Positions 18,948 to 27,432 of a DNA stretch of 64,000 nt are shown one piece after another (positions within the stretch are counted from its first letter, which is position 1; each line of letters starts with the position of its first letter). A program made the translations under genes and the position numbers. Source of the DNA: Streptomyces sp. NBC_01210 (lineage in GTDB: Bacteria > Actinomycetota > Actinomycetes > Streptomycetales > Streptomycetaceae); NCBI RefSeq assembly GCF_036010325.1, contig NZ_CP108549.1:2542001-2606000 (forward strand), written 5' to 3'. The notes below the pieces were generated by a model. The model was given only the letters and a program-made list of their open reading frames with translations, did not search any database and was not told where the DNA came from.

Positions 18948-19673
18948 ATGATCGGTTGGTGGGGTGCGGTCCGGGGCGCGGCCTCGGGACCTGCGATGAC
19001 GTACGGCGCGATCGCCGTCTGCTGCGCGGTGTTCGTCCTCAGCCCCGTCTCGGGACTCGATCCGGTGTACGGCACCGGTGACGCGCTGCTCTCCGCGCAG
19101 AGCACATACTTCGAGCGCTGGGGCGTGATCCCCGTCGACCTGATGAGCAGCTCCTCCTCCCGGGCGCTGATCACCCCCCTCACCGCCCTCTTCGTCCACG
19201 GCAGTTGGCTGCACCTGCTGGGCAACATGCTCTTCCTGTACGTATTCGGGGCGATGGCCGAGGAACGGATGGGGCAGCTGGAGTTCGCTCTCTTCTATCT
19301 GGGCTGCGGCTATCTGGCGCTGCTCGCCTACGCGGCGGCCAACGCCGGCTCCGAGCAGACCCTGGTGGGAGCCTCCGGGGCGATCTCGGGCGTGCTCGGC
19401 GCCTTCCTCTACCTCTTCCCGAAGGCCCGGGTCACCAGTCTCTTCCCGTTCCTCTTCTTCCTTCCGCTGCGCTTCCCCGCCTGGATCGTGCTGATCTTCT
19501 GGTTCGTCCTGCAATGGCTGGCGGCGCGGAGCGCGGGCAGTGGCCCGGGCGTCGCCTATCTCGCACATCTGGTGGGGTTCGGGACGGGCTTTTTCTACGC
19601 CTGGGGACGTTTCCGGCATGGGACTAGAGTGAAGGCCCAAGCAGCGGCCACCGAGGGAGAAAGCCAACCGTGA
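18948..19673 (+). CDS. Rhomboid-family intramembrane serine protease
   Basis: Predicted membrane protease cleaving transmembrane substrates, 241 aa with six to seven membrane segments. HGSWLHLLGNM (84-94) carries the conserved His and Asn, GASG (141-144) the nucleophile S143, and H207 (YLAHLVGF) the catalytic base, all in the expected order and spacing. There is no clear ribosome site before ATG 18948. The stop overlaps the GTG of the AsnC-type gene by 4 nt (GTGA), so the two are coupled. The substrate is unknown. Confidence 0.92.
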   Translation: MIGWWGAVRGAASGPAMTYGAIAVCCAVFVLSPVSGLDPVYGTGDALLSAQSTYFERWGVIPVDLMSSSSSRALITPLTALFVHGSWLHLLGNMLFLYVFGAMAEERMGQLEFALFYLGCGYLALLAYAAANAGSEQTLVGASGAISGVLGAFLYLFPKARVTSLFPFLFFLPLRFPAWIVLIFWFVLQWLAARSAGSGPGVAYLAHLVGFGTGFFYAWGRFRHGTRVKAQAAATEGESQP

Positions 19674-19951
19674 TCACCGCGATCGTGCTCATCAAGACCA
19701 GCGTGGACCGGATCCCCGAGATCGCCGAGTCGATCGCCGCGCTGGACAGCGTCAGCGAAGTCTTCTCCGTCACCGGTACGTACGACCTCATCGCCATGGT
19801 GCGGGTGGCCAAGCACGACGATCTCGCGGATGTCATCCCCGGCCGGATCAGCAGGATCCCGGGCGTCGAGGGGACCGACACACATGTCGCCTTCCGTACG
19901 TACTCGCAGCACGACCTCGAGGCGGCCTTCGCGATCGGCCTCGACGCGTAA
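19670..19951 (+). CDS. Stand-alone Lrp/AsnC ligand-binding (RAM) domain protein
   Basis: A 93-aa protein consisting only of the Lrp/AsnC effector-binding domain (MITAIVLIKT through the C-terminal helix), without the helix-turn-helix half. Such small RAM proteins form dimers or decamers that bind amino acids. The ligand and partners are unknown. It starts with GTG within the rhomboid stop codon and is followed by a strong terminator, so it closes the operon. Confidence 0.88.
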   Translation: MITAIVLIKTSVDRIPEIAESIAALDSVSEVFSVTGTYDLIAMVRVAKHDDLADVIPGRISRIPGVEGTDTHVAFRTYSQHDLEAAFAIGLDA

Positions 19952-19966
19952 CGCCTGCGACACGGC

Positions 19967-19993
19967 GAAGCCCCCGGACCGGCCGGGGGCTTC
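19967..19993 (+). terminator. Terminator after the rhomboid-AsnC operon
   Basis: GAAGCCCCCGG and CCGGGGGCTTC are perfect 11-bp arms with a 5-nt loop, 15 bp after the stop codon. It probably serves both this operon and the convergent aminotransferase gene that ends at 20037. Confidence 0.85.
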
Positions 19994-20036
19994 GTCGTCC
20001 GTTCGGGCTCGGACAGCCGGGCTCAGACGGCCGGGC

Positions 20037-21452
20037 TCAGACAGCCGGAACGCAGCGGCCGTCCTCCGTGCGGTAGTTCCACTGCGCACCGTCGCTGACG
20101 AGTTCCTTCACCGCACGTACGAAACGCTCCACATGCTCGTCCGGCGTACCGGCGCCGAAGCTGACCCGGATCGCGTTGAGCGAACGCTCGCCCGGCTCCG
20201 CCTCCGGCGCGCCGCACTCGCCCGGGTCCTGCGGGTCGCTGCCCAGCAGGGTCCGCACCAGCGGGTGGGCGCAGAAGAGTCCGTCCCGTACCCCGATGCC
20301 GTACTCCGCCGAGAGCGCGGCCGCGAAGTGCGAGCTGTTCCAGCCCTCGACGACGAAGGAGATGACGCCGACGCGCGGCGCATCGTCCCCGAAGAGCGAG
20401 AGCACCTTGACCTGCTCCACCTCCGCCAGACCCGTACGGACCTTGGCGACCAGCTGCTGCTCACGGGCGACGAGGCTGTCGAAGCCGGCCTCGGTGAGCG
20501 CCTTGCAGGCGGAGGCGATGGAGTACACGCCGATGACGTTCGGCGAACCGGCCTCGTGCCGGGCGGCCGTGGTGTGCCAGTCGACATCCACGCCGCCGTC
20601 CGTACGCCGGGCGACCTTGCGGGACGCACCGCCGCCCGCGAGGTACGGCTCCGCGTCCTGCAGCCAGTCCGCGCGGCCCGCGAGCACACCCGAGCCGAAC
20701 GGCGCGTACAGCTTGTGCCCGGAGAAGGCGACCCAGTCGACGTCCAACTCCTGTACGGAGACCGGGTGGTGGGGCGCGAGCTGAGCGGCGTCGAGCACGA
20801 TCCGCGCGCCATGGGCATGGGCAGCGGCCGCCAGCTCCTTGACCGGCCACAGCTCACCGGTGACATTCGACGCTCCGGTCACACAGACCAGGGCGGGCCC
20901 GTACTCCTCGCCGGCAGATGCGGTGCGGTCGGCGAGCGCGCGCTCCAGCGTCCCGACGGCCTCGGCCGGCGTACGCGGCGCGTTGAGGTAGGTCACCCGG
21001 GCGTCGCGCCACGGCAGCAGCGAGGCGTGGTGCTCGGTCTCGAAGACGAAGACCTGGCAGTCGGCGGGGAGCGCGGCGGCCAGCAGGTTCAGCGAGTCGG
21101 TGGTGGACCGGGTGAAGACGACCTGGTCGCCGGCGCGGCAGTCGAGGAACTCCGCAACCGTCGCGCGGCTGTTCTCGAAGAGGTCGGTGGAGAGCTGCGA
21201 GAGGTACCCGGCGCCGCGGTGCACGCTGCCGTAGTAAGGGGCGTAGGCGGCCACGTCGTCCCACACCCGCTGCAGGGCCGGGGCGCTCGCCGCGTAGTCG
21301 AGGGCCGCGTACGTGACCTCGCCGCCGGTGACGAGCGGAACGGTCACATCGCGGCCGAGGACCGGAAGCGGCGCTGCGCAGGCGGGGTCGGCGGACTCGG
21401 AGGAAGCAGCGGTGGCGGTGGCGGTCTCAACGGTGTTCGGGCGTGCGGACAT
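20037..21452 (-). CDS. Class V aminotransferase, SufS-like cysteine desulfurase family
   Basis: A PLP enzyme of 471 aa. DAAQ (221-224) contacts the pyridine ring, SGHK contains the Schiff-base K247, and RDGLFCAHP places C394 where SufS-type desulfurases hold the persulfide cysteine (RTGxxCA). Cysteine desulfuration is the favoured activity, but the N-terminal 45 residues and the lack of suf neighbours leave the substrate open. The ATG at 21452 is preceded by GGGAGATACCGCC; an in-frame ATG at 21545 lacks this support. A SAM-IV riboswitch in the leader ties its expression to SAM level, pointing to sulfur amino acid metabolism. Confidence 0.85.
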   Translation of the reverse strand: MSARPNTVETATATAASSESADPACAAPLPVLGRDVTVPLVTGGEVTYAALDYAASAPALQRVWDDVAAYAPYYGSVHRGAGYLSQLSTDLFENSRATVAEFLDCRAGDQVVFTRSTTDSLNLLAAALPADCQVFVFETEHHASLLPWRDARVTYLNAPRTPAEAVGTLERALADRTASAGEEYGPALVCVTGASNVTGELWPVKELAAAAHAHGARIVLDAAQLAPHHPVSVQELDVDWVAFSGHKLYAPFGSGVLAGRADWLQDAEPYLAGGGASRKVARRTDGGVDVDWHTTAARHEAGSPNVIGVYSIASACKALTEAGFDSLVAREQQLVAKVRTGLAEVEQVKVLSLFGDDAPRVGVISFVVEGWNSSHFAAALSAEYGIGVRDGLFCAHPLVRTLLGSDPQDPGECGAPEAEPGERSLNAIRVSFGAGTPDEHVERFVRAVKELVSDGAQWNYRTEDGRCVPAV

Positions 21453-21584
21453 GGCGGTATCTCCCGGCAGGACAAGGCGGAATGGCTTCGACGAACCCGC
21501 ACGGCAGCCAGGTGAAGGCTCTGTGTACGGGGATTGCCCTCGCATGTCACGGCGATCGCGTGAAGTGAGGGTCTGCTGAAGAAG

Positions 21585-21598
21585 GGGCTGATCAGCCC
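21585..21598. promoter_or_regulatory. Perfect 14-bp palindrome in the aminotransferase leader
   Basis: GGGCTGATCAGCCC is perfectly self-complementary. On the leader RNA it lies just after a six-codon reading frame and before TTCTTC, so it may act as a hairpin or as an operator. It is about 130 bp upstream of the start at 21452. Confidence 0.4.
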
Positions 21599-21618
21599 TA
21601 TCGCATTCGCTTGCTCAC
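21598..21618 (-). CDS. Possible six-codon leader peptide (MSKRMR)
   Basis: Between the SAM-IV aptamer and the aminotransferase gene, GTG AGC AAG CGA ATG CGA TAG follows AAGGGAG by 7 nt, an ideal ribosome-site spacing. The stop codon abuts the palindrome at 21585. It could be a translated leader or a chance match; no codon bias can be judged on six codons. Confidence 0.3.
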   Translation of the reverse strand: MSKRMR

Positions 21619-21640
21619 GAGACTGCTCCCTTGAGGACCA

Positions 21641-21664
21641 GGACCCCAGGGTGTGCAGGGGTCC
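21641..21664 (-). promoter_or_regulatory. Hairpin at the 3' edge of the SAM-IV aptamer
   Basis: GGACCCC (21641-21647) and GGGGTCC (21658-21664) pair. The distal arm overlaps the last bases of the aptamer, so this stem and the aptamer end compete. That is the arrangement expected of an expression platform. Confidence 0.6.
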
Positions 21665-21777
21665 GCGCTTGCCGTAGACCTCTCTGCCTACGGCCTGGTC
21701 TTCACCCGGGGCACCCCGCCACGGACGGAGGGTTGCCGGACAGCGAGCCGGGGCCTAAATCGCTGTCACTCATGACC
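21663..21777 (-). promoter_or_regulatory. SAM-IV riboswitch
   Basis: The minus strand from 21777 begins GGTCATGAGTGACAGCG, continues through CCGGCAACCCTCC and GTGCCCCGGGTGAAGACC, and ends GGCAAGCGCGG. These blocks match, in order and spacing, the actinobacterial SAM-IV aptamer (about 115-119 nt) known from Mycobacterium and Streptomyces. The variable stem here is GCCGTAG...CTACGGC. It controls the aminotransferase gene at 21452, about 210 nt downstream. The gene is expected to be repressed when S-adenosylmethionine is abundant. Confidence 0.93.
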
Positions 21778-21809
21778 TTGAAGAGCATCCTGCCATACGA
21801 CCCACAACG

Positions 21810-21859
21810 CGCAAGGCGCGGTCCAGTTCCTGAGACAGGGAAGGGAACCGCGCCTTGCG
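21810..21859 (-). terminator. Terminator after trpD
   Basis: Arms CGCAAGGCGCGGT (21810-21822) and ACCGCGCCTTGCG (21847-21859) are perfect 13-bp complements around a 24-nt loop, just after the trpD stop codon on the minus strand. Confidence 0.8.
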
Positions 21860-21885
21860 TCGCGCCACTGCGGGCTCAGGCGTTC

Positions 21886-22950
21886 TCAGGCGTTACTGGC
21901 GGCGATCCACCGCTCGAGTGCCGCTTTGGCCGCGCCCGAGTCGATCGAAGTGGCGGCCTTGGCGATGCCCGCCGCGAGCTGCTCGTTCAGGCTGCGGTCC
22001 GTCGGCTCCAGCGCCACCAGAGCCGCAGCCGCGTTGAGCAGCACCGCGTCCCGTACGGGCCCGCCCTCGCCGCTCAGCAGCCGGCGCGCGACATCGGCGT
22101 TGTACGAGGCGTCCGCGCCCCGCAGGGCCTTCACGGGCACCATGTCGATGCCGACGTCCCGGGGGTCGAAGGCCTCCTCGCGCACCGCCCCGTCCCGCAC
22201 CACCCACACCCGGGAAGTGGCCGTCGTCGTCAGCTCGTCCATACCGTCGTCGCCGCGGAAGACCAGCGCCGAGGAGCCGCGCTCGGCGAGCACCCCGGCC
22301 AGGATCGGCGCCATCCGGGCGTCCGCGACACCGGTGGCCTGGGCCTTCACCCTCGCCGGGTTGGTGAGCGGGCCGAGGAAGTTGAACGTGGTGCGGATAC
22401 CCAGCTCCTTGCGGGCGGCCGCCACATGCCGCAGCGCCGGGTGGAACTTCACCGCGAAGCAGAAGGTGATCCCCGCTTCTTCCGCGACCTCGGCCACCCG
22501 CTGCGGGGTGAGCTCGAGATTGACGCCGAGCTTCTCCAGTACGTCGGAGGCGCCGCTCGCCGATGACGCGGCGCGGTTTCCGTGCTTGACGACCTTCGCG
22601 CCCGTTCCGGCGACGACGATCGCGGACATCGTGGAGATGTTCACGGTCTTGGCGCCGTCACCGCCCGTGCCGACGATGTCGACGCTGGGGCCCGGCACCT
22701 CGATCAGGTTCGCGTGCTCGTACATGGTCCGTACGAGACCGGAGATCTCCTCGACCGTCTCGCCCTTGGCCCGCAGCGCGACCGCGAAACCGGCGATCTG
22801 GGCGTTGGTCGCCTCGCCGCTGAGGATGCGGTCCATGGCCCAGGCGGTGGCGTCGGCGCCCTGGTCACGGTTGCTGAGAAGAGCTTCCAGTACGCGGGGC
22901 CAGGAGAGGTCCGCCACGCTGTCGCCGCCAACCGGGGTCACAACGTTCAT
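21886..22950 (-). CDS. trpD: Anthranilate phosphoribosyltransferase
   Basis: Transfers phosphoribose from PRPP to anthranilate in tryptophan biosynthesis. The protein is 354 aa, the usual length. GTGGDG (94-99) binds the PRPP phosphates, and KHGNRAASS with downstream GASD are the substrate-site motifs. No other trp gene is near; trpD beside the qcr/cta genes is also the arrangement in M. tuberculosis (Rv2192c). It is bounded by stem-loops on both sides, so it is monocistronic. Confidence 0.97.
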   Translation of the reverse strand: MNVVTPVGGDSVADLSWPRVLEALLSNRDQGADATAWAMDRILSGEATNAQIAGFAVALRAKGETVEEISGLVRTMYEHANLIEVPGPSVDIVGTGGDGAKTVNISTMSAIVVAGTGAKVVKHGNRAASSASGASDVLEKLGVNLELTPQRVAEVAEEAGITFCFAVKFHPALRHVAAARKELGIRTTFNFLGPLTNPARVKAQATGVADARMAPILAGVLAERGSSALVFRGDDGMDELTTTATSRVWVVRDGAVREEAFDPRDVGIDMVPVKALRGADASYNADVARRLLSGEGGPVRDAVLLNAAAALVALEPTDRSLNEQLAAGIAKAATSIDSGAAKAALERWIAASNA

Positions 22951-23016
22951 GGTCCACTCCAGGGTCCACAGCCGAATAGGGATGGGTCCACCCTATCCAG
23001 CCCCGCAGACGGCGAA

Positions 23017-23045
23017 GAGCCCCGTCCATCGAGTGGACGGGGCTC
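23017..23045 (-). terminator. Terminator after the qcr operon
   Basis: GAGCCCCGTCCA and TGGACGGGGCTC form a perfect 12-bp stem with a 5-nt loop, 36 bp downstream of the qcrB stop codon. Confidence 0.88.
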
Positions 23046-23080
23046 CCGCTGTGGCGATCAGCTCGGATCGTCAGGGGCGA

Positions 23081-24709
23081 TCAGTGGTGGCCGTGGCCGC
23101 TGGTGATCTCCTGGTACTCCTCGCCGGTCGGCTTGGGGATCTGGTTCCCCTCGCCGTAGTAGCCCTTGCTGAGCTTGGCCCTGAGCTTCTGCAGCCGGCT
23201 CACCTTGCGCTCGACACCGTTCTCGTCAACCGTCGGGCCGATCTCGGCGGGCCTGTACTGGTGGTGCGCCGTGAGCGTGTGCAGCTGCCCCTGCGAGAGC
23301 GGCTCGTGGATCTCGACGAACTCACCGTGCGGCAGCCGCTTGATGATGCCGGACTCGCGCCCGTGCAGCACCTTGTCGTGGTCACGCCGCTGCAGACCCA
23401 GGCAGATCCGCTTGGTGATGACGAAGGCGATGACCGGGGCGACGAAGAAGGCGATCCGGGCGAACCAGGTGATGCTGTTGATCGACAGGTGGAAGAAGAC
23501 GGCGAACAAGTCGTTGCCACCGGCGATCAACAGAATGACGTACCAGGTCAGCCAGGCCACACCGAAAGCCGTACGGGTCGGGGCGTTGCGCGGGCGGTCC
23601 AGGATGTGGTGCTCGCGCTTGTCCCCGGTGATCCAGGATTCGATGAACGGGTAGACCGCGATCGCGACCAGGATCAGCGGGAAGATCATCAGCGGTACGA
23701 ACACACCCAGAGCGAGTGTATGTCCCGCGAAATTGATCTCCCAGCCGGGCATCGCACGGATCAGGCCCTCGGAGAAGCCCATGTACCAGTCCGGCTGTGC
23801 GCCGGTGGAGACCTGGTCCGGGCGGTACGGGCCGAGCGCCCAGATCGGGTTGATCGAGGCGATGGCCGCGAGGACCGAGATGACACCGAAGACCAGGAAG
23901 AAGAAGCCTCCGGCCTTGGCCATGTAGACCGGCAGCAGCGGCATGCCGACGACGTTCTTGTTGTTCCGGCCGGGGCCCGCGAACTGCGTGTGCTTGTGGA
24001 AGAAGACCAGGATCAGGTGCGCCACCAGCAGGCCCATCATGATGCCCGGCAGCAGCAGGATGTGGATCGAGTAGAACCTGGCGACGAAGTCACCGCCCGG
24101 GAACTCACCGCCGAACAGGAACATCGACATGTACGTGCCGACGATCGGCATCGACAGGATCGCGCCTTCCATGAAGCGCACACCTGTACCGGAGAGCAGG
24201 TCGTCCGGGAGCGAATAGCCGGTGAAGCCGGTGAACATGCCGAGCACCAGCAGCAGGAAGCCGAAGAGCCAGTTGATCTCGCGCGGCTTGCGGAAGGCGC
24301 CCGTGAAGAAGACGCGCATCATGTGCACGAGCATGGCCGCGACGAAGATCAGCGCCGCCCAGTGGTGGATCTGCCGGATCAGCAGACCACCGCGGACGTC
24401 GAAGCTGATGTCCAGGGTCGAGGCATACGCCTCGGACATCCGGATGCCCTGCATCGGGACATACGTGCCGTGGTACTCCACCTCGTTCATGCTCGGGTGG
24501 AAGAACAGCGTGAGATACACACCCGTGAGGATGATGATGATGAAGCTGTAGAGCGCGATCTCACCCAGCATGAAGGACCAGTGGTCCGGGAAGATCTTCC
24601 GCATGTTGGCCTTGGCCAGGGAGTAGATCCCGAGCCGGCCGTCCGCCCAGTCGGCGACCCGCTCACCTGCGGGCGCCTTGCGGTTCTTGTCGTCGCTCGC
24701 AGTACTCAT
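23081..24709 (-). CDS. qcrB: Cytochrome bc1 complex, cytochrome b subunit
   Basis: Membrane subunit of the menaquinol-cytochrome c reductase that carries hemes bL and bH and the quinol sites. The protein is 542 aa with at least eight membrane helices and the extended C terminus usual in actinobacteria (about 110 residues after the last helix). The paired heme-ligand histidines and the Qo-site PEW-type region (QPDWYMGFSEG) are visible. The ATG overlaps the qcrA stop (ATGA). It is the last gene of the qcrCAB unit, closed by a terminator. Confidence 0.97.
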   Translation of the reverse strand: MSTASDDKNRKAPAGERVADWADGRLGIYSLAKANMRKIFPDHWSFMLGEIALYSFIIIILTGVYLTLFFHPSMNEVEYHGTYVPMQGIRMSEAYASTLDISFDVRGGLLIRQIHHWAALIFVAAMLVHMMRVFFTGAFRKPREINWLFGFLLLVLGMFTGFTGYSLPDDLLSGTGVRFMEGAILSMPIVGTYMSMFLFGGEFPGGDFVARFYSIHILLLPGIMMGLLVAHLILVFFHKHTQFAGPGRNNKNVVGMPLLPVYMAKAGGFFFLVFGVISVLAAIASINPIWALGPYRPDQVSTGAQPDWYMGFSEGLIRAMPGWEINFAGHTLALGVFVPLMIFPLILVAIAVYPFIESWITGDKREHHILDRPRNAPTRTAFGVAWLTWYVILLIAGGNDLFAVFFHLSINSITWFARIAFFVAPVIAFVITKRICLGLQRRDHDKVLHGRESGIIKRLPHGEFVEIHEPLSQGQLHTLTAHHQYRPAEIGPTVDENGVERKVSRLQKLRAKLSKGYYGEGNQIPKPTGEEYQEITSGHGHH

Positions 24710-25758
24710 CCGCGCTCCCAGAAGGAAGGACCGACGGGCTCGTCGAAGTCGCCGAGCGCCTCGAGGTTTCCATCGTCATTCACACCGATCCGCAGCTGCG
24801 GAAGGGCGTGACCGGCCGGGCCGAAGATGACGCGGGCGCCGTCGGAGAGGTCGAAAGTGGACTGGTGGCACGGGCAGAGCACGTGGTGCGTCTGCTGCTC
24901 GTACAGGCTGATCGGGCAGCCGACGTGCGTGCAGATCTTGGAGAACGCCACGATGCCGTCGTGTGACCACTCGAGCTCGCGCTTGTCCTTGATCTCGTCC
25001 GGCTGGATCCGGACGATCATCAGGGCCGCCTTGGCGATCTGCTTCTGGAAGTCCTCCGCGTGCTCCTCCAGGCCCTCGGGCATGGCGAAGGTGAGCGAAC
25101 CCACGGCGACGTCCTCGGGACGCAGCGGCTCATGGGTGTTCATGTTGATGAGCTGCTTGCCCTTGGCCCACATCGTCTTGCGGAGCTTCTGCTCGGGCAG
25201 CGGCCCGAGGTCCCGCAGCAGCATCAGACCGGAGAGCGGCACCAGGGCCAGCGCGCCGAACATGGTGTTGCGGATCAGCTTGCGCCGGCCGAAGCCGGAC
25301 TCCTCCGCGCCCGCGGCGAAGTCGGCCATGACCTTGGCCCTGACCTCGGGCTCGGCCGCGATGGGGTGACGCTCGTCGGCGACCTCCACATCGGACATCA
25401 GGGTGCGGGCCCAGTGGACCGCTCCCGCGCCGATGCTGAAGAGCGCCACACCGAGGGTGATACCCAGGGAGAAGTTGAGCGCGCTCACATGCCCGAACGG
25501 GAAGATGAAGACGATCTTGTCGACCGGGAAGATCACGTACGACGCGATGAAGCCGATCGTGGCCAGCATCGACAGCGTGAACATGAAGGCGACAGCACGC
25601 TCGGAGCGCCTGGCGGCCCGCTCGTCGATGTCCTGGATGCGCGGCTTGTGGGCCGGCAGCCCCGGGTCCGCGAACGGATCGTCCGCGACCTTTACCGCGC
25701 CGTGCGCGGAGCCCTGCTCTGTCGGCAGGTTCTCTTCTGGATTCTCTTGGCTGCTCAT
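24706..25758 (-). CDS. qcrA: Cytochrome bc1 complex, Rieske iron-sulfur subunit
   Basis: Carries the Rieske 2Fe-2S cluster that takes the first electron from menaquinol. The protein is 350 aa, longer than proteobacterial forms because of the actinobacterial N-terminal region with three membrane helices (about 55-125 and 165-190). Cluster ligands are C276 and H278 (CTHVGC) and C295 and H298 (CPCH); C281 and C297 form the stabilising disulfide. It overlaps both neighbours by ATGA, so the three qcr genes are translationally coupled. Confidence 0.97.
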   Translation of the reverse strand: MSSQENPEENLPTEQGSAHGAVKVADDPFADPGLPAHKPRIQDIDERAARRSERAVAFMFTLSMLATIGFIASYVIFPVDKIVFIFPFGHVSALNFSLGITLGVALFSIGAGAVHWARTLMSDVEVADERHPIAAEPEVRAKVMADFAAGAEESGFGRRKLIRNTMFGALALVPLSGLMLLRDLGPLPEQKLRKTMWAKGKQLINMNTHEPLRPEDVAVGSLTFAMPEGLEEHAEDFQKQIAKAALMIVRIQPDEIKDKRELEWSHDGIVAFSKICTHVGCPISLYEQQTHHVLCPCHQSTFDLSDGARVIFGPAGHALPQLRIGVNDDGNLEALGDFDEPVGPSFWERG

Positions 25759-26564
25759 GACTTCTTGGCCTTAGCGGTGTGGGCCGCGACCCAGATGGCG
25801 ACTGCGATCAGCGCACCCAGACCGAAGATCCAGCCGAACAGACCCTCGCTGACGGGGCCGAGGCCACCGAGCTTGAGACCGCCGGGGCTCTCGGAGTCGT
25901 CGCCGTTCACCGTCTTGATGTACGCGATGATGTCCTGCTTCTCCTTCTCCGGCAGCGTGGTGTCGGGGAAGGAGGGCATGTTCTGCGGGCCGGTCTGCAT
26001 GGCCTCGTAGATGTGCTTGGGGTCCACGCCCTCAAGGTTCGGGGCGTACTTGCCGTTGGTCAGGGCACCGCCCTCACCCGTGAAGTTGTGGCACTGGGCG
26101 CAGTTGGTACGGAACAGGTCGCCACCCCTGGCGATGTCCGCACCTTCCGGGCTGTACTGCTTCTCGGTCGGCCTGATCGGGCCGGCGCCGAGGGAGGCCA
26201 CGTAAGCCGCGAGCTGGTCGATCTCGCTCTGCGAGTAGATGACCTTCTTCGCCGGCACCTGGGCGCCGGGCTGCTGGGCGGGCATCCGGCCCGTGCCGAC
26301 CTGGAAGTCGACAGCGGCGGAGCCCACGCCGACGATGCTCGGGCCGTCAGAGGTCCCCTGTCCGCCGGTCCCGTGGCAGCTGGCGCAGCCGACGGTGTAG
26401 AGCTTCTGGCCCTCCTCGATGGCGAGGGACTGGGCGGTTTCATCGGCCTGCGCCTTGTCCGCGGGTGCGAACGCGGCGTACAGCCCCCCAGTGGCCGCCA
26501 GCGCGAGGAGTAGGACGACGACCGCCGTCAGCGGATGGCGTCGTCGTGCGGAGAGCTTTTTCAC
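25755..26564 (-). CDS. qcrC: Cytochrome bc1 complex, diheme cytochrome c subunit
   Basis: Diheme cytochrome c (269 aa) that passes electrons directly from the bc1 complex to cytochrome oxidase, replacing a soluble cytochrome c as in other actinobacteria. There are two CxxCH heme sites (C60/C63/H64 and C155/C158/H159), one N-terminal anchor helix (about 12-32) and one C-terminal helix (about 245-263). The domain faces outside. It lies 77 bp downstream of ctaE in the same direction, consistent with a ctaE-qcrCAB transcript. Confidence 0.97.
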   Translation of the reverse strand: MKKLSARRRHPLTAVVVLLLALAATGGLYAAFAPADKAQADETAQSLAIEEGQKLYTVGCASCHGTGGQGTSDGPSIVGVGSAAVDFQVGTGRMPAQQPGAQVPAKKVIYSQSEIDQLAAYVASLGAGPIRPTEKQYSPEGADIARGGDLFRTNCAQCHNFTGEGGALTNGKYAPNLEGVDPKHIYEAMQTGPQNMPSFPDTTLPEKEKQDIIAYIKTVNGDDSESPGGLKLGGLGPVSEGLFGWIFGLGALIAVAIWVAAHTAKAKKS

Positions 26565-26641
26565 GGATTACCCCGGTGTCAGGATCTTCTGCGTCGATGC
26601 TTCTGGACTGTGTCTGCTTCAGGCAACCAGTGCCTGCGCCG

Positions 26642-27262
26642 TTACTTGATCATGTAGATCGTGGCAAAGAGGCCGATCCAGACGACATCGACGAAGTGCC
26701 AGTAGTAGGACACGACGATGGCGGCGGTTGCCTGCTCGTGCGTGAATCTCCTCGCCGCGTACGTCCTGCCGAGTACCAGCAGGAACGCGATGAGGCCGCC
26801 CGTCACGTGCAGGCCGTGGAAGCCGGTGGTCAGGTAGAACACCGAGCCGTACGGGTCGGAGGACAGCGAGAGGCCGTCCTTCTTGACCAGTTCGGTGTAC
26901 TCGAAGACCTGACCGCCGATGAAGATCGCACCCATCACGAATGTGATCGAGAACCAGGTGCGGAGCTTCTTCACATCGCCCCGCTCCGCGGCGAAGACGC
27001 CGAGCTGGCAGGTGAGGGAGGAGAGCACCAGGATCGTGGTGTTCGTCGCGGAGAACGGGAAGTTCAGGGCCGAAGCCATTTCCTTCCAGTGCTCGGCGCC
27101 CGTCACCGATCGCAGGGTGAAGTACATCGCGAAGAGGGCCGCGAAGAACATCAGCTCGGAACTCAGCCAGATGATGGTTCCGACGCTGGTGAGGTTCGGC
27201 CGATTGACCGACGGGTGCGCGTGCCCGGTTTCTACTGTCGTTGCTGTCGCCACGACCGACAT
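26642..27262 (-). CDS. ctaE: Cytochrome c oxidase subunit III
   Basis: Subunit III of the aa3 oxidase, 206 aa with five membrane helices, shorter than the seven-helix form, as is usual in actinobacteria. Conserved features include [13 protein letters not shown] in the first helix and GLHVTGG with the conserved His. It heads the ctaE-qcrCAB cluster, while the other oxidase subunits lie about 2 kb away. The ATG at 27262 lies inside a perfect inverted repeat (27253-27273), so regulator binding or an RNA hairpin could hide the start. Confidence 0.95.
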   Translation of the reverse strand: MSVVATATTVETGHAHPSVNRPNLTSVGTIIWLSSELMFFAALFAMYFTLRSVTGAEHWKEMASALNFPFSATNTTILVLSSLTCQLGVFAAERGDVKKLRTWFSITFVMGAIFIGGQVFEYTELVKKDGLSLSSDPYGSVFYLTTGFHGLHVTGGLIAFLLVLGRTYAARRFTHEQATAAIVVSYYWHFVDVVWIGLFATIYMIK

Positions 27263-27273
27263 TATGTCGGTCG
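27253..27273. promoter_or_regulatory. Perfect inverted repeat spanning the ctaE start codon
   Basis: CGACCGACAT and ATGTCGGTCG are exact 10-bp arms separated by one base, and the ATG of ctaE (27262-27260) is part of the repeat. It could be an operator at a promoter with little or no leader, or an RNA stem covering the start. Confidence 0.5.
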
Positions 27274-27432
27274 CTTATCCCGCCCTCACCCCGGGGGGTG
27301 CCGTTCGGTGTGTCAGTGGGGTGTGTCCTGCCCGAACGGCCCATCGAAGCGGTGTCCGAACCGCTGTTGACAGGCAGTCGGACGGAGTAGCATCCGCCGC
27401 ATCGGTTCCTGATCCAACGAGGCGGAGGAACA

